15,021 bases of DNA from an uncultured Prevotella sp. (GTDB lineage: Bacteria; Bacteroidota; Bacteroidia; Bacteroidales; Bacteroidaceae), in assembly GCA_938023885.1 (NCBI GenBank), contig CALJCU010000416.1, forward strand, positions 1 through 15,021. Direction: 5' to 3'. The notes under the pieces are model-generated. The model made no database searches, was not told the origin of the DNA, and saw only the letters and a list, made by a program, of their open reading frames with translations. Made by a program: the position numbers and the translations under genes. Shown one piece after another: positions 8,901-15,021 of this stretch; position 1 is the first letter of the stretch; the number at the start of each line of letters is the position of its first letter.

Positions 8901-9054
8901 CAAACTCTTCGTGCAGAGCGCACGCGTTTATTTCTCCGGCCAGAACCTGCTCACCATCAAGAGCAGCAGTCTCACCTGCTCGGATCCTGAGAACCCGAAC
9001 TGGAACTACCCGCTCGCTTCCTCACTCTCTTTCGGTCTGCAAATTGGTTTCTAA
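5927..9054 (+). pseudogene. SusC-like TonB-dependent outer-membrane transporter, frameshifted
   Basis: This is an outer-membrane SusC/RagA-family TonB-dependent transporter, probably importing fructo-oligosaccharides with the SusD partner downstream. The first frame (5927-6319, 130 residues) has a signal peptide ending near AFAQ (19-22), a carboxypeptidase-regulatory-like beta-sandwich (about 28-95) and the VVVTGY plug start. It stops at 6317-6319. The second frame (from about 6343 to 9054) continues directly with the plug motifs LQGKVAGM, VRIRGIG and LYIIDGVP and then the whole beta-barrel, ending in the aromatic residue expected of barrels (GLQIGF). The break coincides with a perfect tandem duplication of AAGGC at 6306-6315. 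Removing one copy restores a continuous 1040-residue protein through KTQGIETSPDADPMK, a normal SusC length. As written, the barrel part has no signal peptide and should not be exported. SusD begins 21 bp after the stop. Confidence 0.9.
6305..6315 (+). repeat. 5-bp tandem duplication that breaks susC
   Basis: The pentanucleotide AAGGC occurs as two adjacent perfect copies (6306-6310 and 6311-6315); read with the preceding C it is CAAGG repeated 2.2 times. The extra 5 bp shifts the frame and creates the TAG stop at 6317-6319. Such a short duplication can arise and revert by replication slippage. Confidence 0.85.
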
Positions 9055-9075
9055 ACATCTTAACATAACAATACA

Positions 9076-10815
9076 ATGAAAAAGTTTTTCATTCCCATTA
9101 TAGCGCTCTGCCTGACTTTCTCCCTCACAGGCTGCGACGACTACCTCGATTACAAGCCTACGGCTGTCATTGACGAGGACAAGGCTTTCCAGGATCCGGA
9201 GGGAATGGTGACCAGTGCCTACGCCATGCTGGGCGACTGCTGGTATACTTATCCGTTCAATCTCTGGCCATATGGTGACTTAGCCTCCGACGACTGCCTC
9301 AAAGGTGGTTCGGGTACCACAGATACTGATTATCACCAGGTGGAGGTGTTCTCTACATTGACACCAACGCTGGGCCATCTCGATGAGCTCTGGTACCATC
9401 TCTATTGCGCCATCTCCCGTTGCAACCGTGCCATCCTCTCCCTTGATGAGTATGGAAATAGCAAGCTTGGAGAGGCTACGACCAAGCAGCGCCTGGCTGA
9501 GGTGAAGTTCCTGCGCGCTCATTTCTATTACAAGCTCTTCACGGTGTTCAACAAGATTCCTTGGATCGACGAGGAAGTGTATAAGAACGGTACTCAGGAG
9601 CAGACCCGCAACGACGCTCTCACCCACGAGCAGCTGTGGGACAAGATTATCGGTGACTTCGAGTATGCTTACGATAATCTCCCAGAGCAGACCACTGACG
9701 GTGGCGGACGTGCCAACAAGGTAGCAGCTGCTGCTTACCTCGCCAAGTGCTATCTTGACCGCGCATGGGGTGACGGTTATGAAGAGACCACAGGTGTCAA
9801 CTTCATCAACAAAGACTATATGCAGAAGGTTGTCGACTATACGGAGGTAGTGGTCCGTTCCGGCAAATATGGCTATCTCGAGGATTATGGTGACATCTTC
9901 CTTCCCGACTATAAGAACAGCAAAGAGAGTATCTTCTCTATTCAGGCTTCCGACTATAAGGATGACCATACCACCTTTGGCCGTGCCAACTGGTCGAACA
10001 CGCTGAACGGCACATGGGGCATGTGGTCTTGCGGTTGGGACTTCCAGAAACCTTCACAGGACTTTGTCAACGCTTTCAAGACCAAGGACGGTCTGCCAGA
10101 GTTTGATACTTACTCTGAAACGAACGACTATCCGATCAATGGACAGCCTACCACACAAAAGTGGGATCCGCGCTTGTTCCATACCGTGGGCATGCCTACC
10201 TTCCCTTATAAATATGAGAAGGAGTACACACAGACAAAGGCTAATTCCCGTACACCGAACACCTACGGCTACTACACAGACCTGAAGTGTGTGCCGCAGC
10301 GCAGCAAGGGCGAGACCTACAATTATCCTTGGCAGGCTTTCGCCATGAACGATTACGTCATCCGCTATACCGATGCCATGCTCGACCGTGCTGAGGCCCT
10401 CATAGAGCTGGGTCGTCTAGAAGAGGCCCGCACCATCATCAACAATATCCGTCAGCGTGCAGCCAACTCTATCAGCAAGCATATCGACTATGCTGCTGAC
10501 CAATGCCAGATCAGCCTCTATCCTGAGTCTTATTTCAAGGATAAGGAGACAGCACGTGAATGCCTGCGCTGGGAGCGTCGCCTCGAGATGGGTCAGGAGC
10601 ATGAGCGCTTCTTCGACCTGCGCCGCTGGGGTCTGCTCTCCTCTACATTGAATGCTTACTTCACCCGTGAGACAAAGGATTCTTACGAGGGGCAGACATA
10701 CGCACAGTACTATAAGGATGCCCACTTCACAAAGGGCAAGAACGAGTACTTCCCAGTGCCTTACAATCAGATCTATTATATCCCAGGACTGTACACGCAG
10801 AATAAAGGATACTAA
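9076..10815 (+). CDS. SusD/RagB-like surface glycan-binding lipoprotein
   Basis: This is the lid and glycan-binding partner of the SusC-like transporter immediately upstream (21 bp gap), expected on the outer face of the outer membrane. The 579-residue protein opens with a type II signal peptide ending in the lipobox LTGC (Cys20), followed by acidic residues that fit surface export of Bacteroidetes lipoproteins. The N-terminal SusD helical core includes AEVKFLRAHFYYKLF (141-155). The C-terminal RagB/SusD region carries DRAEALIELGRLEEA (about 436-450) and WERRLEMGQEHERFFDLRRW (about 499-518). The reading frame is complete and shows no damage, unlike the genes on either side. The bound glycan cannot be read from sequence; the GH32 downstream and the sensor upstream point to fructan. 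A GC-rich hairpin follows directly after its stop. Confidence 0.93.
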   Translation: MKKFFIPIIALCLTFSLTGCDDYLDYKPTAVIDEDKAFQDPEGMVTSAYAMLGDCWYTYPFNLWPYGDLASDDCLKGGSGTTDTDYHQVEVFSTLTPTLGHLDELWYHLYCAISRCNRAILSLDEYGNSKLGEATTKQRLAEVKFLRAHFYYKLFTVFNKIPWIDEEVYKNGTQEQTRNDALTHEQLWDKIIGDFEYAYDNLPEQTTDGGGRANKVAAAAYLAKCYLDRAWGDGYEETTGVNFINKDYMQKVVDYTEVVVRSGKYGYLEDYGDIFLPDYKNSKESIFSIQASDYKDDHTTFGRANWSNTLNGTWGMWSCGWDFQKPSQDFVNAFKTKDGLPEFDTYSETNDYPINGQPTTQKWDPRLFHTVGMPTFPYKYEKEYTQTKANSRTPNTYGYYTDLKCVPQRSKGETYNYPWQAFAMNDYVIRYTDAMLDRAEALIELGRLEEARTIINNIRQRAANSISKHIDYAADQCQISLYPESYFKDKETARECLRWERRLEMGQEHERFFDLRRWGLLSSTLNAYFTRETKDSYEGQTYAQYYKDAHFTKGKNEYFPVPYNQIYYIPGLYTQNKGY

Positions 10816-10846
10816 TTGCAGGATGCGGGGGGGCCCCCCCCTGCAA
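10816..10846 (+). promoter_or_regulatory. G7C8 hairpin between susD and GH32 genes
   Basis: Directly after the susD stop, TTGCAGG (10816-10822) pairs perfectly with CCTGCAA (10840-10846). Between them lies a run of seven G followed by eight C (10827-10841), which extends the stem by several G:C pairs. No T-run follows, so it is unlikely to be a strong intrinsic terminator. It could protect the susCD message or reduce read-through into the hydrolase gene 27 bp further on. Homopolymers like these are prone to slippage and sequencing error. Confidence 0.6.
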
Positions 10847-10873
10847 CTAACACCATTAACGAATACAACTCAT

Positions 10874-12581
10874 ATGAAAACCATACAAAAACATATCATT
10901 GCTTGCTCTTTAGCATTGCTCAGTCTCTCTGCAACTGCACAAAAGCTCGTATCTCAGGTCCTCGGCGACACCCAGGTGATGCTCCGCGTTCCCACAACAA
11001 GCAAGTATCTGCTGCTGCCGGTAGAGGAGAGCGTGAACAACGACCATATACGCGTGATCTATAATAATAATGTGGTGAGGGAACTCAATGTGAGGCTCGC
11101 CATGAACAAGGCCGACTACTATGTGCCACTGCCACTGCAAGGGGAGCATAAGGGCAATCTGCTGCTCGATATCACAATGAACCGCGGGGATGCAGCCAAG
11201 TAAGGCTGCCACGGCCGACTTCGCCTGCTGGAAGCTCCTGCAGCTCAGCGATACCTTCAACATGAAGAACCGCGAGAAGTTCCGTCCCGTCTATCACCAC
11301 ACACCTGCCTACGGCTGGATGAACGACCCCAACGGCATGTTCTACAAGGACGGCGTGTGGAACCTCTACTATCAGCACAACCCCTTCGGCTCGCAGTGGG
11401 AGAACATGACGTGGGGACACTCCATCTCGACGGACCTCATGCATTGGAAATATGAGGGTGACGCCATCCTTCCCGATGCACTCGGCACCATCTTCAGTGG
11501 CAGTGCAGTGGTTGACAAGAACAACACGGCTGGCTTTGGTGCAGGTGCTGTCATCGCTTACTATACCTCTGCCGGAAAGGTGCAGAAGCAGTGCATGGCT
11601 GTGAGCACCGATGGCGGAAAGACGTTCACAAAGGATGTCGACAACCCTGTGCTCGTATCTAATATCCCCGACTTCCGCGATCCGCACCTTTTCTGGTACG
11701 CGCCACAACAAAAGTGGATCATGATTGTCTCTGAGAGTCAGCATATGAAGATCTTCTCTTCGAAGAACCTGCGCGACTGGACCTTTGAGAGTAACTTCGG
11801 AGACGGCTACGGCTCACACGACGGTGTGTGGGAGTGCCCGGACCTCATTGAAGTGAAAGATGGGAAGTGGATCTTGATTTGTAACATCAACCCGGGCGGA
11901 CCTCAGGGAGGATCAGCTACACAGTACTTCACGGGAAGCTTCGACGGACATAAGTTCACATGCGATACCGACTCGTCTGTGAAGAAATGGATGGACTGGG
12001 GCAAGGACCACTATGCTACCGTCACTTTCGACAATGCACCCGGCGGCCGCCACGTCGCCATGACATGGATGAGCAACTGGCAGTATGCCCGGCAGGTACC
12101 GACGAAGCAATACCGCTCTGCCAACGGCATCGCCCGTGACCTGGGCTACTTCGAATATAAAGACACGGGCTATGTCAGCGTGAAGCCGTCTCCCGAGGTG
12201 TTCGCTGCCTTCTCGAAGAAGCCACAGGCTACGCTCTCTCCTGCTTGCCGCGTGGATGTGCAGCTCCATAACAATGCGACGATCACACTGTCCAATGGTA
12301 AGGGTGAGCGTGTCGTCATGACTTACAATGCCGCTGCCGGGACATTCACGATGGACCGCACCAAGAGCGGCGTCATCAGCTTCAGCAACGATTTCGCTGC
12401 TGTGACGAAGGCTCCGGCACACGGCCGCATCAAGACCCTACAGCTCTTCATCGACAAGAGCTCCATCGAGGCTTTTGATGCCGACGGAAAGATGGCAATG
12501 ACCAACATCGTCTTCCCCTCAGAGCCTTACAATAAGATTACGGTCAAGGGGGGAAATGCAAAGATCTATGGGTTGAAGTGA
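10874..12581 (+). pseudogene. GH32 fructan hydrolase (levanase/inulinase type), frameshifted
   Basis: This is a glycoside hydrolase family 32 beta-fructosidase that would cut fructan oligosaccharides to fructose in the periplasm. The first frame (10874-11203) gives a signal peptide ending near SATAQ without a lipobox Cys, then a small N-terminal domain found in Bacteroidetes GH32 proteins, and ends at TAA 11201-11203. The second frame (11190-12581, 463 residues) has all catalytic motifs: WMNDPNG with the nucleophile (D46 of this frame), FRDP with the transition-state Asp (D164) and WECPDL with the acid/base Glu (E215). The C-terminal beta-sandwich contains FIDKSSIEAF. A stop at 11178-11180 in the second frame confines the shift to about 11181-11203. 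One extra G in the G4 run at 11186-11189 is the simplest cause; removing it gives a 568-residue protein. Exo versus endo action and linkage preference are not decidable here. Confidence 0.88.
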
Positions 12582-12900
12582 TTGACAGAACAAGAAGAAT
12601 ATACAATACGCGGGTTCGGGACAAATGCCACTATTGGGGTTAAAAGACGAGACCGTTGATGTAGGATAACCACCTGCCTTATCAACCCAGGAGGCAACCC
12701 AAAATATTAGCGGAATTACCAACTTTTATAAGGATTTTCTTATTCCGAACTCGCAGATACATTGCTATCGTCTGACAGATCAGGTTTTTGCACCAAATCT
12801 CCGGAGCCAAGGCCGATGCACTGCAGCCAACTCAACTTGTTGAAGCCTTGGGATTCAGGTGTCTTCTCTATTTTTCCCGTAATGCGACTGGTTAAAGGAA
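12582..12900. other. Convergent intergenic region without a convincing gene
   Basis: About 320 bp lie between the GH32 stop and the terminator of the opposing SusD gene. The only structure I see is an imperfect stem, TTGAT/ATCAA with AGG/CCT, at about 12656-12683, and a 7-bp inverted repeat CCAAGGC (12807-12813) and GCCTTGG (12845-12851), followed by a T-rich stretch near 12860-12875 that could weakly terminate plus-strand transcription. A minus-strand open frame (12740-12991) overlaps the end of the SusD gene, has no visible promoter and no recognisable domain; I do not call it a gene. Confidence 0.5.
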
Positions 12901-12933
12901 GGGCTTTGCAGGAGCGGAATCTCTGCAAAGCCC
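12901..12933 (-). terminator. Intrinsic terminator of the minus-strand SusC/SusD operon
   Basis: GGGCTTTGCAG (12901-12911) and CTGCAAAGCCC (12923-12933) form a perfect 11-bp stem with an 11-nt loop, starting 17 bp beyond the SusD stop codon. On the minus strand the stem is followed by TTCCTTTAA, a T-rich tail. On the plus strand the following sequence is A-rich, so termination is mainly for the minus-strand transcript. Confidence 0.8.
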
Positions 12934-12950
12934 AATGAAATGATACGGGA

Positions 12951-14924
12951 TTATTGATAACTTGGATTCTGATAAGCGGCTTTCTGGACATTGGTCATAT
13001 CAAGTGCGTCCAACTGTCCCTGGGGAATCGGGCGGAGATACTTGTTTTTGTTCAGGTCCGTACGGGTTACCGTTGCCGGCGTATGGTCGCCAGCTTTCAG
13101 GCCCGCAATCGTATAAGTCTTGGCACGATCCTCCCACTTCTGGGTGCGCACGAGATCGGTCCAACGAAGATAATCGCCGAACAGCTCACGTTCGCGCTCA
13201 TCCAGCACGTAGTCAATCGTAATCACCTGCGGCGTAGCGGCAACCATCTGTGCGCTGTAATCCGCAACCTTCTCCCGCTGGCGGTTGTTATCGTAGGTCC
13301 AGATGCCGGCGCGGGCACGGAGCACATTGATATACTTACGGGCGTTGTCGTTGTCACCCAATTTCACGGCGGCCTCCGCGGCAATCAGGTAAAGCTCTGA
13401 GAACTTAAGCACTGGAACTGGACGCGGGCTGTCGCCATTGGGCTTGCCTAAACCGGAGCCATTGTCGGTACGGTAGATACCATTCTTCCAAAGGTTCAGA
13501 TACTTATAGCGGCTGATAGCGGATGGGCCCACCACCCAGTCGGCCCTGCCGGGAAGCCATCCTGCGCCGACATTGCTTTGTCCGGATCCGCCATTATCGG
13601 AAGCATCCGGATAGGTGATACCCTCGTCACTGTCAACAAAGGTCAGTACGCTGTCGCCCGCATGAATAGGCAGCATATTGGCATTATAGGCTACCTGCGC
13701 ATTGCCGGAGGCATCCTTGTTGGCTCCCGAACGGTCCCAGTTGCCGCGGAACTGGTAAGCAAAGGTACCGTCGAAACGGGAATCTATGTTCTTGTTCAGG
13801 AAGATGTTCTTGGAAACCTCCTGTGGAGGAGCCATTTCCTTCCAGGGACGGTCCTTCCCCTGCACGGCCTCACGCTGTACGCTACGGAACTTTGTCCAGC
13901 TCGATTCCGAGGAAGAGCTCTCCAGGAAGGTATAGTCCCAGCGGCACATCCAGCGCGCGAAGTTACCGGGAGCATTGCCATTGGCCCAGTCGTAATTGGT
14001 GCCGCCGTCATAATAGTTGCTGCTTTGGGTGTGGTCCGCGTAGAGTACAATCTCACTGTTGCGGTCGTTGGTACCCACGTTCACCAGATAGAAGGACTTC
14101 TGCAGGGAGAAAGGACCGGGACTGCTGATTGCCTCGACAGCCATGTCATAAGCCTGCTGGAAATACCAACGGGCATCATGACCATCAGGATCCGTACGAC
14201 CGCACTCAGGATAGGTAGGAATACTGTTGGGGTTCTCCAGCCACCAGCCATAAGTCAGGTAGGCCTTGGCAAGAACCATGCGGGCAGCCGTCTTCGTCAG
14301 ACCGCCTGTTACTCTCGGTGACTCGGGCAGATGGGTTACGGCCTCCTTCAGATCAGGGAATATCGCTTTGGTATATACCTCAGGTACCGTGTTGCGGGTG
14401 GAGAGACGGGTGGCATTGATATTGAACTTCAGTTCACCTGAACCGAGATCCAGAGGAACGCCGCCAAAGGTCTGTACAAGCCAGAAATAATCATGAGCAC
14501 GGAAGAAATGCGCCTCGGCAAGCAGGGAAGCAGACACTCCTGCCTTTGTTCCGTTCTCAATAACACCGTTAGCAGTGTTGATGTCAGGGAAGGCATAATT
14601 CCACAAATTGTCCGCCCGGCAGTTGCTTGCGTTAAGAATGCCGTTGCCGGAGAGGTCGATGGGCAAGCAGTTGCCGTCTCCGCCATGACCATAAGTATAC
14701 TCATCAGTACCTATCTCATTGGCAATCAGCCAATAGCCATTACCCCATAAGTTACGGAGATTGGCATACAAAGCCGTGATGCCTCCCTCTACACCGCGCT
14801 CGGTTGAGAAGAATTCGGGAGTATAGGTTTCCCTGTTGTTCTCTTCCAGCACGTTGGAGCAACTGCCTAATGCCAAGCCAAGGGCAACCGCTCCCATTGC
14901 CATTTTTATAGTATGTTGTTTCAT
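12951..14924 (-). CDS. SusD/RagB-like surface glycan-binding lipoprotein of a second PUL
   Basis: This 657-residue outer-membrane lipoprotein belongs to a separate locus that enters from the right. The signal peptide ends in LGSC (Cys22). The SusD helical core shows LLAEAHFFRAHDYFWLVQTF (134-153) and FGGVPLDL (153-160). The C-terminal part carries FSELYLIAAEAAVKLGDNDN and then RERELFGDYLRWTDLVRT, standard for the RagB/SusD family. It is longer than the SusD at 9076-10815 and clearly divergent from it, so it is not a recent copy. It starts 12 bp after the stop of the SusC-like gene, as in a normal susCD operon, and a strong terminator follows its stop. The enzymes that would reveal the substrate are not in the window, so I assign none. 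Confidence 0.92.
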   Translation of the reverse strand: MKQHTIKMAMGAVALGLALGSCSNVLEENNRETYTPEFFSTERGVEGGITALYANLRNLWGNGYWLIANEIGTDEYTYGHGGDGNCLPIDLSGNGILNASNCRADNLWNYAFPDINTANGVIENGTKAGVSASLLAEAHFFRAHDYFWLVQTFGGVPLDLGSGELKFNINATRLSTRNTVPEVYTKAIFPDLKEAVTHLPESPRVTGGLTKTAARMVLAKAYLTYGWWLENPNSIPTYPECGRTDPDGHDARWYFQQAYDMAVEAISSPGPFSLQKSFYLVNVGTNDRNSEIVLYADHTQSSNYYDGGTNYDWANGNAPGNFARWMCRWDYTFLESSSSESSWTKFRSVQREAVQGKDRPWKEMAPPQEVSKNIFLNKNIDSRFDGTFAYQFRGNWDRSGANKDASGNAQVAYNANMLPIHAGDSVLTFVDSDEGITYPDASDNGGSGQSNVGAGWLPGRADWVVGPSAISRYKYLNLWKNGIYRTDNGSGLGKPNGDSPRPVPVLKFSELYLIAAEAAVKLGDNDNARKYINVLRARAGIWTYDNNRQREKVADYSAQMVAATPQVITIDYVLDERERELFGDYLRWTDLVRTQKWEDRAKTYTIAGLKAGDHTPATVTRTDLNKNKYLRPIPQGQLDALDMTNVQKAAYQNPSYQ

Positions 14925-14936
14925 TGTTGGCGATTT

Positions 14937-15021
14937 TTAGAAAGTAATGTTAAGTCCAAGGAGCCAGTTTCTGGTAGCCGGCGTATTGTAACCCACTACG
15001 AGCAGACGTGGCTTGTAGAAT
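14937..15021 (-). CDS. SusC-like TonB-dependent transporter, last 27 codons only
   Basis: The complement of the right edge reads a C-terminal stretch with RLLVVGYNTPATRNWLLGL and ends in LNITF before the TAA at 14937-14939. An 'ATRNW' type segment followed by a final strand ending in Phe is the usual end of SusC/RagA outer-membrane barrels. The SusD-like gene begins 12 bp downstream, which supports the call. Everything upstream, including plug and signal peptide, lies outside the window. Confidence 0.8.
   Translation of the reverse strand, partial: FYKPRLLVVGYNTPATRNWLLGLNITF

Noticed and set aside
11190..11203. Overlapping ATG at 11190 as a genuine start of a separate GH32 gene
   Set aside because: Starting there would leave a secreted-type enzyme without a signal peptide, while an in-place signal peptide and N-terminal domain end just upstream in the next frame. 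A frameshift is more economical.
12600..12660. tRNA-like sequence, suggested by GGGTTCGGGAC resembling a T-arm
   Set aside because: No matching acceptor stem, D-arm or anticodon arm could be laid out around it.
13578..14321. 247-codon plus-strand open frame opposite the second SusD
   Set aside because: It is antisense to conserved SusD sequence; the low-complexity Ile/Val/Gly/Arg composition is what a shadow frame gives.

Overview
The window looks like a chromosome segment from a Bacteroidales bacterium, most likely Prevotellaceae (Prevotella/Segatella type). The grounds are tandem SusC/SusD pairs, a hybrid two-component-like sensor with an AraC-type output domain, promoters of the Bacteroidetes form TTTG-N19-TAnnTTTG, and no obvious Shine-Dalgarno sequences. 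The genus is inferred, not shown.

Layout. Positions 1-1228 (minus) hold an AspT/YidE-family membrane transporter cut by the left edge. A pyridoxal/pyridoxamine kinase lies 79 bp upstream of it on the same strand (1308-2126). A divergent intergenic region (2127-2473) carries two clear promoters facing outward. Between them sits a repeat cluster made of two tandem 16-bp units and an inverted copy. On the plus strand follow manC (mannose-1-phosphate guanylyltransferase, 2474-3562) and, 4 bp later, an HTCS-like regulator (3567-5756) with a sugar-binding-protein-like sensor. After a regulatory gap come a SusC-like transporter (5927-9054), a SusD-like lipoprotein (9076-10815) and a GH32 fructan hydrolase (10874-12581). 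A converging minus-strand pair, a SusD-like protein (12951-14924) and the last codons of a SusC-like protein (14937-15021), belongs to a second polysaccharide utilization locus (PUL) that continues to the right.

The plus-strand block reads as a fructan (inulin/levan) PUL: the sensor architecture resembles that of the Bacteroides thetaiotaomicron fructose sensor BT1754, and the enzyme is GH32. SusC/SusD would import fructo-oligosaccharides and the periplasmic GH32 would release fructose, which the sensor would detect.

Three of the four PUL proteins are atypical. The regulator has a DHp helix with its His but no ATP-binding kinase domain, and its receiver has Gly where the phospho-acceptor Asp should be. 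The susC reading frame is broken by a perfect 5-bp tandem duplication (AAGGC x2). The GH32 frame is broken by what is most simply one extra G in a G4 run. The locus is therefore decaying, reversibly switched off, or (for the indels) mis-sequenced. The susD gene is intact.
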